The position numbers and the translations under genes are program-made. This document shows, piece by piece, positions 26,701-32,581 of a stretch of DNA of 64,000 nucleotides. The notes under the pieces are model-generated. The model had not been told where the DNA came from. It worked only from the letters and a program-made list of their open reading frames with translations, and ran no database searches. The stretch comes from Chitinophagaceae bacterium (GTDB taxonomy: Bacteria > Bacteroidota > Bacteroidia > Chitinophagales > Chitinophagaceae): NCBI GenBank assembly GCA_947446645.1, contig CANFHA010000023.1, positions 1 through 64,000 of the forward strand, given 5' to 3'. The first letter of the stretch is position 1. Each line of letters starts with the position of its first letter.

Positions 26701-29507
26701 GGGCCATCGTTTGCAGCCGTAACGCCCATTGTATTGACTACAACGCTTGTAGTAGCAGTTGCAGTGCACCCGGAACCTGTCGCAAATATGGCTACGGTAT
26801 AAGTGCCGGTGATAGTGTAGCTCGCACTGGTTAGTGAGTTGTTTTGAATTGGGGGAATGTAAGTAGGGCCACTCCATGTATAGCCTAATGGAGCTATAGT
26901 TCCTGAAGGGGTAGAGTTAATATTTAATGTTCCACCCACACATAACGGACTGTTATTCGTAGCCGTAATACCAATAGTATTCACTACTGCATTGGTAGTA
27001 GCTATTGCAACACAGCTCGATCCCGGGGTGGTAGCTGTGACCGTGTAGATGCCGCCAGCCGCGGTAGATGGTATTCCGATTATCACCGGGTTTTGATTGC
27101 TAGAACTAAATCCGGAAGGCCCGCTCCATGAGTAGTTTAATGCTACTGATGTATCTGAAGGAGTTGCAGTAATATTTAAAGTTCCACTCACGCATGCTGG
27201 ACCGCTGTTGGCAGCAGCAATTGAGAGCACAGTTACAGAAACTGTAGTTGTGTAGCTTGAGGAACATCCCGGGTTAGTTGTTCCATCTGTAACTGTCAAC
27301 GAATAGACGGTAGTTACAGAGGGCACAGCAGTTGCATCCGGAACTGTGGCCAGCACTAAACCTGAACCGCTCCAGAGATATGTATTGGTTGCGCCGGCTC
27401 CATTTGAAGTAAGGTGAACAGCACCTCCGAGGCATATTGGTCCGTCGTTTACGGGTGCCGCAGCAGGTGTTGGTGTAATAGTCATCACAGCGGTTACGAA
27501 GCAGCCGGAGGGCAGGGTATAAGAGATGACCGATGTGCCTGCCGCCATGCCAGTAACAACTCCGGATAGAGTTATTGCGGCATTGGCGTTGCCGGAGGAC
27601 CATGTGCCGCCACCCACAGCATCAGAAAGAGTAAGGCTACCTCCAACACATACAATTCCGACGCCATTAATGGCGGCAGGTGATGGATTAACGGTTACAA
27701 TAGCTGTTACGATACAGTCAGAGCCTAAAGCATAGGTTATGGTAGCAGTGCCGCTTGTAACGCCAGTAACTAAGCCAGTTGATGATCCGATGCTGACGTT
27801 CGCACTACTGCTACTCCAGATTCCTCCAACACTTACATCAGATAATATGGTAGTTGAGCCAACACATACTACCAATGGGCCGCTTATAGGGCTTGGAAGC
27901 GGATTGACCGAAATGACAATTGTTGTTAAACAGCCATTGGGTAGGGTATAGCTAACCGTGGATGTAGTACCAATATTAATACCGGTGACAATGCCTGTTG
28001 ACCCTACCACTACATTACCATTGCTTGCGCTCCAGGTGCCTCCGCTAGTGGCGTCTGTTAGCGTGTTGGTAAGTCCCTGGCATACGGGGTTTGAACCACT
28101 GATGGCCGCCGGCAATGGATTAATTGTGACCACAGTAGAAATGACGCAGCCTGTAGGCAGGGTATAGGATACTAAGGTCGTTCCAGCCGAAATGCCTGTT
28201 ACAATACCAGTGGATCCGACTGAGGCATTTCCATTGCTAGTAGTCCAAGAGCCTCCGGGTGATGCGCTGCTTAGTGGTATAGATTGTCCGGTGCAAACAG
28301 CCGCGCTCCCGGTTATGGGAGAGGGAAAAACGGTAACTGTAGTGTTTACTGTTCTGCTGCACCCCGAACTATCCGTTACACTAACAAAGTAGGTTGTCGT
28401 AACAGATGGCGTGGCACTTGGAGCAGCGCATGCTGTACAAGCGAGGCCAGCAGAAGGTGTCCAGGAATATGTGAATGGCGATGTTCCTCCTGTTACTACT
28501 GTATTGAGGGTAATTGGAATATTGTTGCATATTGTTGTGTCATGTGCTCCCAGAACATTGAGATTTGAACTTACTATTGTTGTTGTAAGTGTGTCGGGAC
28601 ACCCATAACCATTAAATGGCGTGCAGATGACATGATATGTTTTTGTAGTAGTTGGTGTGATCAGATTAAAAGTATCAGTAGTTGCTAATGTTACTGTATA
28701 GGCGGAGTCCGTCCATCTATAGGATTGAAAGCCGGGAGGCGCTGTAAGTGTGGTGCTGGCGCCGATTTCACAATGTGAATTGGAAATAGCAAACAAACCA
28801 CAGGTCATATCAAAATATCCATATCCCCAGTGGCCACCCAGTGCGCAGTCAACAGCTTCGAATTCAACGATTATCGTCTTGCCCGCATATCCAGATAAAT
28901 TGAGTGATGCAGTTGACCATGACTTATAATAAACATCAACTGAATCGCTGGCTGTGGAGAGCAAAAAGCCGGGAAGCGATCCTGCAACATAGGTGAAGTT
29001 GCCACATGGCAACGATGTGCCAGTGGTGGAGTCGCGTGTCTTCACCAGGAACCTTGGCTGCTGGCTTGCGATATGACCCGGGTCTTGCATGACTATTGCA
29101 TACCGGTAAATCAACGCGTAATCGTTGGTTCCCGCAGGCACATGGACATAGTACCGGGCCTTATTAGTACAGTGGTTGTTTGAGTCAAATCCAATCTTGA
29201 GTGAGTAGGTGCGGGTTGGATCTGCAATAGGAAACCCACCGTAAAAATCTGTGGACGAACCGCTGGTTACGGTAAACCTTTTAATGGTTTGGACGGAGGG
29301 TGGAAATACCTGCATGGTATCAACCAGGACGCCAGCGCCACCTGGCCCCGTATTTTTGAAAGTACCTTCATAGTATTTCCAGTTACTAAAATTTCCTAAT
29401 CCGAAATCCATATTGGGCTGGCAAGCCGGGCTTTGACCGTAAGAACTTGTAGCTATGAAAGCCAGCGCAATAAATAACAGCGATCTAAATGTAAATGATG
29501 TTTTCAT
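17733..29507 (-). CDS. Giant T9SS-secreted repeat protein (3924 residues), probable surface adhesin
   Basis: The reading frame is intact over 11.8 kb. A signal peptide (1-24) is followed by an N-terminal beta domain (about 26-240, ending YGYFDMTCG), two PKD-like units (about 245-395), then about 46 tandem units of 70-80 residues (about 398-3830), and a type A T9SS sorting domain (VVPNPSQGTFTASGTL to LHLVIGK). Most units are Ig-like (Big_2 style: VCAGST..ALTD..GG.WSS....ATV...GVVTGI..GT.TISY) with one Cys near the start and one near the end, suggesting a disulfide each. Units 5-8 are PKD-like. Units 29-41 are nearly uniform 77-residue copies (231 bp, about 19106-22110). It is probably an extended cell-surface filament for adhesion or gliding, like SprB in role but not in repeat type. 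Confidence 0.9.
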   Translation of the reverse strand: MKTSFTFRSLLFIALAFIATSSYGQSPACQPNMDFGLGNFSNWKYYEGTFKNTGPGGAGVLVDTMQVFPPSVQTIKRFTVTSGSSTDFYGGFPIADPTRTYSLKIGFDSNNHCTNKARYYVHVPAGTNDYALIYRYAIVMQDPGHIASQQPRFLVKTRDSTTGTSLPCGNFTYVAGSLPGFLLSTASDSVDVYYKSWSTASLNLSGYAGKTIIVEFEAVDCALGGHWGYGYFDMTCGLFAISNSHCEIGASTTLTAPPGFQSYRWTDSAYTVTLATTDTFNLITPTTTKTYHVICTPFNGYGCPDTLTTTIVSSNLNVLGAHDTTICNNIPITLNTVVTGGTSPFTYSWTPSAGLACTACAAPSATPSVTTTYFVSVTDSSGCSRTVNTTVTVFPSPITGSAAVCTGQSIPLSSASPGGSWTTSNGNASVGSTGIVTGISAGTTLVSYTLPTGCVISTVVTINPLPAAISGSNPVCQGLTNTLTDATSGGTWSASNGNVVVGSTGIVTGINIGTTSTVSYTLPNGCLTTIVISVNPLPSPISGPLVVCVGSTTILSDVSVGGIWSSSSANVSIGSSTGLVTGVTSGTATITYALGSDCIVTAIVTVNPSPAAINGVGIVCVGGSLTLSDAVGGGTWSSGNANAAITLSGVVTGMAAGTSVISYTLPSGCFVTAVMTITPTPAAAPVNDGPICLGGAVHLTSNGAGATNTYLWSGSGLVLATVPDATAVPSVTTVYSLTVTDGTTNPGCSSSYTTTVSVTVLSIAAANSGPACVSGTLNITATPSDTSVALNYSWSGPSGFSSSNQNPVIIGIPSTAAGGIYTVTATTPGSSCVAIATTNAVVNTIGITATNNSPLCVGGTLNINSTPSGTIAPLGYTWSGPTYIPPIQNNSLTSASYTITGTYTVAIFATGSGCTATATTSVVVNTMGVTAANDGPICEGGTMHPSSIITGSAVPTGYLWNGPAAYSSTLANPALNSVTTAQSGVYTITTTAPGSGCIAVSTTNVIVVQHPGPILGPDTVCAGATSVLSDIVAGGIWSSSDTTKAIIDTDGVVTGISPGTTTISYSMILGCMSTLVITVNQTPIVTGSHPICQNSSVTLTHDMTDGYWSSSNTLHATVDSFTGVVSGGIWDGYSIIYYTVPTGCRGSQLVSVNVAPSQIAGVTNFCIGGYTILNDVYGGGVWSSTNPAVGTVANTSGLYVTVYAVSVGTTTISYTIPDGCAWTYTVTVNPIAAITGSAPVCIGSTITLSDPVPGGTWSTVNAVIANAGSSSGIITGALAGTTTAVYTTPAGCTATTLVTVLPTPVAITGQATLCLGSQSTLFETMPGGTWSSSNGNVLIDGSGNITGLSLGTSAISYILGNGCSAVKIVTVNAVPTAITGITSLCAGSTVTLNNASAGGTWSSGSTGIAIVGVTSGVVTGVAGGTTTITYSTGTAGCNVTTTVTINPILPITGAATICVGGSCNLYDASGGGTWSSSDATVSIGSLGLVTGVATGTAIITYTIPTGCSRIVTMAVNPAVSPITGVLTVCAGSATALTDAGAGVWSSGSTSYATVGSNGIVTGVMAGTATITYAVGVGCIATTQVTVNQAPSGIGGAPSVCVGSTISLSNFVGGGTWSTSSSTISLDVLGNVTGLSAGSATITYALGSGCLVTRTFNVNTTPVSITGNTTICVGGITYLSDATAGGASWSSSATTIATVNPSGAVTALSLGTARITYWLGSGCNASTTVTIIAQPSAITGSIPVCPGSTFALTDASGPGAWSINNTSIATINPGTGIVTGVSTGLATVTYSGAGAGCIATTVITISPATAIYGTMSMCVGSGVVLHNTSSGGTWSTSASNIILGSATGLVTGTSSGTAIVSYTLVSGCVTTAIVTVNSYPATITGSTPMCVGSGIALSETTPGGTWTSTINASVDALGNVTGVYAGTATVSYILPTGCNTGTVVTVNAMPSAINGTFTICVGSATQLTDALSGGAWSSSTAAAGIGSSGLVTGLATGTTVISYATPAGCRVVAFVTVNAAPPAISANPTLCVGASENVSIVAGGGLWSSSSPITATVGSSSGTVTGIVPGVVTISYALGLGCYTTVAVSVTALPPALSGPLFVCSGATVALTDAIPGGTWSSDNASIATVGSTTGIVSGIAGPGTAAITYAVGGVGCITSKIVSVNPTPSAISGTPSLCIGATTALTDATAGGTWSSGNIFVATVAGSTGVITGVTAGTARISYTVGSCPTSYLITVNALPSSIGGATSVCLGSSVSLSDFTAGGTWSCTSNASVVSTGSTTALVTGLTAGTATITYSTGASCYKTFTETIKPTPAAISGNLGVCIGSITALSDITAGGLSWTSSNTAVSTVTATGGVTGIAAGTSNITYTLGSGCATSATVSVVAQPAAITNNTVFCQGATITLSDATAGGTWSSGNTAVGTVGLTSGTVLGIAGGTAAITYALAGAGCRATAVITVNTAAGGAGSINGNTVVCAGSTTSLSDVVASGVWSSAATGIATVNPATGLVKGIAQGTATISYTIINSCGTTAASVVVTVNPLPVPGSITGTRTVCVESTTALTDIVVGGIWSSTASTIATINPFGLVAGIAQGTTTISYTVSNSCGTAAVSAILTVNPLPVDGGITGVRAVCAGSTTALTDAIAGGIWTSTATTIATVNATGIVRGITQGTTTISYAITNVCGTAASFVIVTVNSMPVAGSITGTGTVCAGSTTALTDPASGGAWSSTALTIATVDASGSVSGIAAGTTNISYVVSNACGTAVSSLVVTVAPLPVAGSITGAGSVCAGSTVALTDAVGGGIWSSTATSIATVNPTGLVDGLVAGTTTISYAVTNGCGTVATTKVLTVNSMPVAGSITGTATVCAGSNTALTDAAISGVWSSTAGAVATVNPLGVVTGIASGTATISYAVTNSCGIAATSVVLTVNPLPVAGTITGAGSVCAGSTAALSDAISGGTWTSSASTIATVDPVGVVTGILAGTATISYMTTNSCGSATASLVVTVHSLPVAGSISGTGSVCAASTTALTDPATGGLWSSTASTIATVNPVGVVTGIAQGIATISYTVTNSCGTAAATLVITVNPLPVAGTITGAGAVCNGSSISLTDIAGGGTFSTSASGIATVNPVGVVTGIAPGTSAISYKVTNSCGTAVASVVITVNPAPAAGDITGAGSVCAGATTPLTDAAIGGLWSSTATSIATVNPLGVVKGIVSGVATISYTVTNSCGTAAASFVVSVNALPVAGSIVGFSTVCAGSATALTDIAAGGVWSSSATAIATVNALGVVNSITSGATTISYAVTNSCGTAVASFAMTVNPLPVAGTITGTTTICAGANTSLTDIAIGGVWSSAATGIATVNPTGVVRGISSGTATISYVVTNSCGSAAASLVVTVNPLPVAGSISGIAAVCAGSATALTDLAAGGTWSSSAPTIATVATSGTVTGVAAGTATISYTVTNSCGSATAVSIVTVTALTPGTITGPTSLSAGSQIILSDAVTGGVWSASNANATISATGLVTGSTPGTVTISYTVTNGCGTASATQVITVTSSGGSGITGVLSVCIGMTTALTDATPFGTWRSSNILIASVGSTGLVTASATNTGTVTISYTVSGISTMVVVTVNPNPSGIGGSTSVCNGASVTMSDFTAGGAWTSTGGVSVTTGSIITTVTGITNGLNTVTYSLPTGCYRTFNITVNAPPGAINGNFSVCVGALSHLTDASSGISWTSSTPAVATINAGGNVIGVSPGTSTITYQNAATCKATAIVTVRTCPSAPGHGGAASAPVKISAGSSIAINEEWSGNWSSSDNDVATVENGMVTGIASGVVDITHIVVNSEGETVTTVTPVTVSISASTIRVVPNPSQGTFTASGTLASARDEEVTLEITDMLGKVVYQNRITAVGGKVNESISLGNAIANGIYLLSVRTSTENKVLHLVIGK
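19106..22110 (-). repeat. Block of thirteen near-uniform 231-bp coding repeats
   Basis: Within the giant gene, thirteen consecutive units of 77 codons share the C-terminal pattern TNSCGTA...VTVNPLPVAGSITG. Units outside this block are 70-75 codons and much more diverse. The regular 231-base spacing points to recent tandem expansion or homogenisation by recombination. Confidence 0.8.
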
Positions 29508-29525
29508 AAACGTGCTTTTTTAGCG

Positions 29526-30257
29526 TTACTTAATGGTTTGTGCTGCGTACTCTTTTCCCAATACTTTTATTGTATTTCCGTCGGCTGATACCAGTGTTTT
29601 ACTTGTAAATCTGCCTTTTGAATCGAAGCCTTCGAAAACAATAGTCTGTATGCCCGTTTCGTCTATGCTTTCTATTCTACCATCTTTATAAACTGCTAAT
29701 GTCTGTGAGCTGATGTCGTAGCTCCACGTAAGAAATTCTGTGTGCCCTCGTTTGTTTTTTGAGGAGGTAGAAAAATACAGATTCCCGGATTTTTTATCCT
29801 GCAATAGATTTATGACTTCGTTCTTTAGATCGTAATTGGCCGCTGTTGCGTTTGGGCTGAGTATATCCCCGGTTCTTTTCGTCTTTATGTTATAAACATA
29901 AATTGACGATCCTGAGGAGTAATTATTACCCTCTGACCTGGCGATATAAAAAACATTATCGCCGCTCACCACCGGAGAACTTGCATGTGGATTAGCTGAA
30001 ACCAGTGTTTCGGATTTGCCATCCGATAAAATGATCTTGCCATTTCGTTCCATGACCTTATAATTCATAGTGGCACTTACCGGTGTAGCGGATGCTTTAG
30101 CGGACTGTTTAGAAGTACTTTTATTCTGATGCTGCGCTACTGATCTTGTACTTAACATTAGGACAGCAGCCAACATGCAAAATGAATATTGGATGGTGCC
30201 TGTTGCGGTACCTAAAACGGCTTTGCGGGTCGAAACAATTTTTGTAGAGTTTTTCAT
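29526..30257 (-). CDS. Exported hypothetical protein cotranscribed with the giant repeat protein
   Basis: The 243-residue protein has a long N-terminal signal (hydrophobic core FCMLAAVLMLSTRSVAQ, about 27-43), then a Ser/Lys-rich linker and a beta-rich domain with short strand repeats such as GKIILSDGKSETLV, VVSGDNVFYIARSEG and SGNLYFSTSSKN, like blades of a small propeller (DPP-IV/WD-like style). No T9SS tail or lipobox is visible. It ends 18 bases before the giant gene starts, so the two form an operon. It may help export or anchor the giant protein, which is inference only. Confidence 0.7.
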   Translation of the reverse strand: MKNSTKIVSTRKAVLGTATGTIQYSFCMLAAVLMLSTRSVAQHQNKSTSKQSAKASATPVSATMNYKVMERNGKIILSDGKSETLVSANPHASSPVVSGDNVFYIARSEGNNYSSGSSIYVYNIKTKRTGDILSPNATAANYDLKNEVINLLQDKKSGNLYFSTSSKNKRGHTEFLTWSYDISSQTLAVYKDGRIESIDETGIQTIVFEGFDSKGRFTSKTLVSADGNTIKVLGKEYAAQTIK

Positions 30258-30654
30258 ACGCTTTGTTTTTAGAGGTTCGACTATTATAAGTAAATACTTG
30301 TTAACGTCTTATTAGTTTTTTGTTAACCACTCAGCTAATTCTCGCTAGGAAATATTCGCAAACGAATCGTTAATAACTATCGGTTGTATGCAAGTTAGGA
30401 CTTTATTTCGTCATTAACAGATCGATTAACATAAAAAATTTAGGGCAATACAAGAGGCTGAAAATCATGCAGAAATGAAGTTTTGTTTGCCTATTTATTC
30501 AGCATATTCGCCCCAAAATTGCCATAAAAATGTGTTTTATTAAATATGAAACAGAGTTGGCGCGATTTTTGCCAAATAGTGTGCTTTTTAACGATTGAGG
30601 AAAATTTATTATAATGTGTCAATTAGGAAATGAAGCAATAGTTAGTGAGGAAAA
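30258..30654. other. AT-rich intergenic region upstream of the giant-protein operon
   Basis: No coding frame, hairpin terminator or perfect TAnnTTTG box was found on either strand in this 397-base stretch. It must hold the promoter of the operon at 17733-30257, unless that promoter departs from the consensus. Confidence 0.5.
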
Positions 30655-31065
30655 TCAATTTCGAAGTTCATCAACTTCAGGCATTTTTTTGTCATCATTA
30701 CAATAGTCGCTTTTTGGAACAGGTGCATTGGGCATATTCGTTTTAGCCCATTCGTACATGCTGTCTATTATGGGTAACAAGCTACTGCCGTATGGAGTTA
30801 TCTTGTACTCAACTCTTGGAGGTATCTCAGGATAAATGATTCGCTCCAGAATGCCATCGGTTTCTAGTTCCCTCAGCTGATTAGTCAAAGTTTGTTTACT
30901 GATCTCAGTAATGTTTTTTAAAAGCAGGCTATAGCGGTTCCTGTCTGTCCTGATCATGTGTATAATGCTGGGTTTCCATTTACCGCCGATAATATTCATC
31001 GTAAAGCCAACGGGGCAGTTGCCAGGCACAAAGTCTTTGGTCTTTCTAACCGCTTTATTGATCAT
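30655..31065 (-). CDS. HxlR-family transcriptional regulator
   Basis: The 136-residue winged-helix protein shows the HxlR signature: an N-terminal Cys (C17 in GNCPVGFTMNIIGGKWK), the recognition region ITEISKQTLTNQLRELETDG and the wing ERIIYPEIPPRVEYKITPYG. HxlR proteins act as dimers and often sense redox or aldehyde stress through this Cys. It is divergent from the small gene at 31190, its likely target. Palindromes at 31070-31081 and 31081-31107 are likely operators. Confidence 0.92.
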   Translation of the reverse strand: MINKAVRKTKDFVPGNCPVGFTMNIIGGKWKPSIIHMIRTDRNRYSLLLKNITEISKQTLTNQLRELETDGILERIIYPEIPPRVEYKITPYGSSLLPIIDSMYEWAKTNMPNAPVPKSDYCNDDKKMPEVDELRN

Positions 31066-31069
31066 TAGT

Positions 31070-31107
31070 CTAAAATTTTAGCCTATACACATATTTTGCT
31101 TATAGGC
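31070..31107. promoter_or_regulatory. Candidate HxlR operators in the divergent intergenic region
   Basis: A perfect 12-bp palindrome CTAAAATTTTAG lies at 31070-31081, four bases upstream of the hxlR start codon. It is followed by a 7-bp inverted repeat GCCTATA/TATAGGC (31081-31087 and 31101-31107) whose arms are centred 20 bases apart, about two helical turns. Position and symmetry fit autoregulation and control of the divergent gene. Confidence 0.5.
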
Positions 31108-31189
31108 ATTCTGAAAACGTAAAGCTAATAATTTCGCCAACGACGGAAGCTAAATCAGTAAGCCGTTTTAACCAATAATCAACTTTAAG

Positions 31190-31462
31190 ATGAACAGAGT
31201 ATTAGTAATCCTAACAATTGACATGGAAAATTTACCCAATAATTTTCAGGAAATCCTGCAACATGAGCGCCGGGTGGTGGGGCAATGGAAGGAAGCCGGT
31301 TTTTTAGATCAACTATTTTTAAGGCAAACGAAAAATGGGGCTGTGCTTATTTTTAAAGATATTGATATTGAAAAGGCTGAGCAATTGATGACTACACTGC
31401 CATTCTTTCAATTGAAAAAATCGATGGATGTTTTTCCACTAATAAAGGATATTGAGTTTTAG
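31190..31462 (+). CDS. Small YciI/muconolactone-isomerase-like protein
   Basis: The 90-residue protein has the length and strand-helix-strand pattern of dimeric ferredoxin-like (alpha+beta barrel) proteins: MNRVLVILTIDME, helix FQEILQHERRVVGQWKEAG, strand GAVLIFKDI, helix IEKAEQLMTTLP and final strand KSMDVFPLI. Related families (YciI, muconolactone isomerase) bind small aromatic or aldehyde compounds. It is the probable target of the divergent HxlR regulator. The activity is unknown. Confidence 0.65.
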   Translation: MNRVLVILTIDMENLPNNFQEILQHERRVVGQWKEAGFLDQLFLRQTKNGAVLIFKDIDIEKAEQLMTTLPFFQLKKSMDVFPLIKDIEF

Positions 31463-31572
31463 ATAAAGTTGAGAAAATAAGGCGGGAGGTAGTGCTTTTT
31501 ACTTGACTATATCTTTGAGTATAACCGCAAATAAATTTACAGGCAGATCTCAAATTACTATCTCTTTTTATT

Positions 31573-31611
31573 AAAACATAAAAGCCGCTCCCAGAGCGGC
31601 TTTTATGTTTT
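31573..31611. terminator. Strong 18-bp hairpin, original tRNA-Lys terminator
   Basis: Arms 31573-31590 and 31594-31611 pair perfectly around a 3-base loop with A/T-rich ends, so it can work in both directions. It lies next to a displaced fragment of the tRNA-Lys 3' end (31615-31630), so it probably served the tRNA before the insertion, and also ends the gene at 31190-31462. Confidence 0.7.
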
Positions 31612-31614
31612 AAT

Positions 31615-31630
31615 GGTGGTCCCGCAGGGA
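31615..31630 (-). other. Displaced tRNA-Lys 3'-end fragment (candidate attR)
   Basis: The plus strand reads GGTGGTCCCGCAGGGA, matching the acceptor and T-arm end of the tRNA-Lys gene at 32318-32333 with one difference. There is no tRNA body attached. Confidence 0.6.
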
Positions 31631-31744
31631 TTAATTATTTAATAATATGTTTGGCTGTAAATGAACTCAAATGCAAGCCCAATAAGCGTTTTGTAGCATT
31701 GTAATGTTCATTCATGTTTGATGATATTCATTGTTATACATAGC

Positions 31745-31756
31745 AAACCGCCACCT
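31745..31756. repeat. 12-bp repeat near candidate attR
   Basis: AAACCGCCACCT occurs here once and twice in tandem at 32242-32265, near the other end of the scar. Confidence 0.6.
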
Positions 31757-31769
31757 TTCCGCCGGCTTG

Positions 31770-32082
31770 TTATTTTCTAGTCTTATCAACATATAATCTA
31801 ATGTTTGACTTGTCATTTAATTTTTTAAGGTTGTCTCTTAAATAATAATAATGCTCCTTTGAAATATCATTATATTCATACATAGAATATAAAATATCTG
31901 ATTCTCCGTATTCTTCTGAACTAACATCATATATATCATCAAAGAACTTCCTTGATTTACCCCAAATACGATAATCTTTTGTTTCTTTAGTCCACTTAAA
32001 AACCTTGCCTGAGCGGATATCTATATATCCAATTTGATATCTATATTGACGCCATTGAAATTTTATTTTTTTCCAACAACAT
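31770..32082 (-). pseudogene. Frameshifted ORF of about 103 codons inside the tRNA-Lys scar
   Basis: The minus strand has an open frame from just after a TGA near 32090 to a stop at 31770 that encodes a Lys/Tyr/Asp-rich product (segments such as GYIDIRSGKVFKWTKETKDY and YYYLRDNLKKLNDKSNIRLY). No ATG opens that frame near its 5' end. The ATG at 32080-32082 is in another frame and meets a stop after 13 codons. Loss of one base in the seven-T run at 32066-32072 would join the ATG to the long frame. It is either a decayed gene or a homopolymer sequencing error. I recognise no family. Confidence 0.5.
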
Positions 32083-32085
32083 GCT

Positions 32086-32137
32086 CAGTTGATGAAGGAT
32101 AATTGGAATAAAAAACGAAATGAAGATGATGAAAAAG
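32086..32137 (+). pseudogene. Orphan C-terminal tail of a lost gene
   Basis: A plus-strand frame ending at TAA 32135-32137 encodes a charged tail (MKDNWNKKRNEDDEKAA) with a stop codon upstream near 32056. A strong plus-strand terminator follows at 32162-32199. This looks like the 3' end of a gene whose body was deleted, perhaps the element's own. Confidence 0.35.
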
Positions 32138-32161
32138 CTGCATAATCATTCAACTTACATA

Positions 32162-32199
32162 GAAAAACCAGTCTCAAAAGGACTGGTTTTTCTTTTTTT
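32162..32199 (+). terminator. Plus-strand intrinsic terminator in the scar
   Basis: Arms 32162-32173 and 32181-32192 form a 12-bp stem with a 7-base loop, followed by seven T. No intact plus-strand gene precedes it, only the coding-like tail at 32086-32137. Confidence 0.75.
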
Positions 32200-32241
32200 A
32201 ACGCTTAAAGATGTTGAAAATAGCTTTAAAGTGAGTTTCAA

Positions 32242-32265
32242 AAACCGCCACCTAAACCGCCACCT
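32242..32265. repeat. Tandem 12-bp direct repeat beside tRNA-Lys
   Basis: Two head-to-tail copies of AAACCGCCACCT occupy 32242-32253 and 32254-32265, with a third copy at 31745-31756. The arrangement resembles the 12-bp period repeat next to tRNA-Arg at 58463-58486. Confidence 0.7.
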
Positions 32266-32282
32266 CATTTTGCTAAAAACAA

Positions 32283-32307
32283 GAAAGTCGCTCTGGGAGC
32301 GACTTTC
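32283..32307 (-). terminator. Hairpin downstream of tRNA-Lys
   Basis: Arms 32283-32293 and 32297-32307 form an 11-bp perfect stem (GAAAGTCGCTC) with a 3-base loop, 12 bases past the tRNA 3' end. The T-run on the minus strand is weak. It closely resembles the hairpin at 31573-31611. Confidence 0.6.
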
Positions 32308-32319
32308 AAGATACTTCGG

Positions 32320-32393
32320 TGGTCCCTCAGGGACTCGAACCCTGGACCCGCTGATTAAGAGTCAGCTGCTCTAACCAACTGAGCTAAAAGACC
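32320..32393 (-). tRNA. tRNA-Lys (anticodon CTT)
   Basis: The minus strand folds as a 74-base cloverleaf: acceptor GGTCTTT/AGGGACC (with two G-U pairs), D arm from GCTCAGTTGG, anticodon loop CTCTTAA with anticodon CTT, T arm CAGGG-TTCGAGT-CCCTG, and discriminator A. CCA is not encoded. The 3' end is duplicated at 31615-31630, which marks it as an integration site. Confidence 0.95.
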
Positions 32394-32407
32394 CTTTTTT
32401 AGGACTG

Positions 32408-32415
32408 CAAAGGTA
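32408..32415 (-). promoter_or_regulatory. -7 box of tRNA-Lys promoter
   Basis: The minus strand reads TACCTTTG, a perfect TAnnTTTG match, 14 bases before the tRNA 5' end. The same octamer lies upstream of tRNA-Arg (58294-58301). No TTG is seen at the usual -33 spacing. Confidence 0.55.
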
Positions 32416-32581
32416 AGTGAAAAGTCGGTAAATAGTAAATGCACAAAGAAAAAATTGAAGAAAATTAAATTGGCATTCAAGATATGTATTATTCCTATGT
32501 AACGTTAGTAAATGCTTCACTAAAAATATTTGCCGTTAACAATTTATTAACCTATTTTCGCTCAAAAAACTGGATATATTT

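Larger units (their letters stand above)
31615..32393. mobile_element. Scar of an integrative element at tRNA-Lys
   Basis: A 16-base copy of the tRNA-Lys 3' end (31615-31630, GGTGGTCCCGCAGGGA) matches the intact tRNA at 32318-32333 in 15 of 16 bases and lies downstream of it in the tRNA's direction, as a displaced attR would. Each copy is followed by a similar hairpin (31573-31611 and 32283-32307). Between them lie about 690 bases of markedly AT-rich DNA with a broken ORF, a gene tail with a terminator, and three copies of AAACCGCCACCT (31745-31756, 32242-32253, 32254-32265) that could be recombinase arm sites. No integrase remains. Confidence 0.6.

Noticed and set aside
17868-29000. Many plus-strand and other-frame open frames of 60-180 codons across the giant gene, often 231 bases apart
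   Set aside because: They repeat with the period of the coding repeats and have no start context, promoter or terminator; they are shadows of the giant gene on the minus strand.
32120-32374. Plus-strand frame of 84 codons ending SGTRTLDPLIKSQLL
   Set aside because: It reads through a terminator and into the antisense of the tRNA-Lys gene; this is a well-known false product of tRNA antisense translation.
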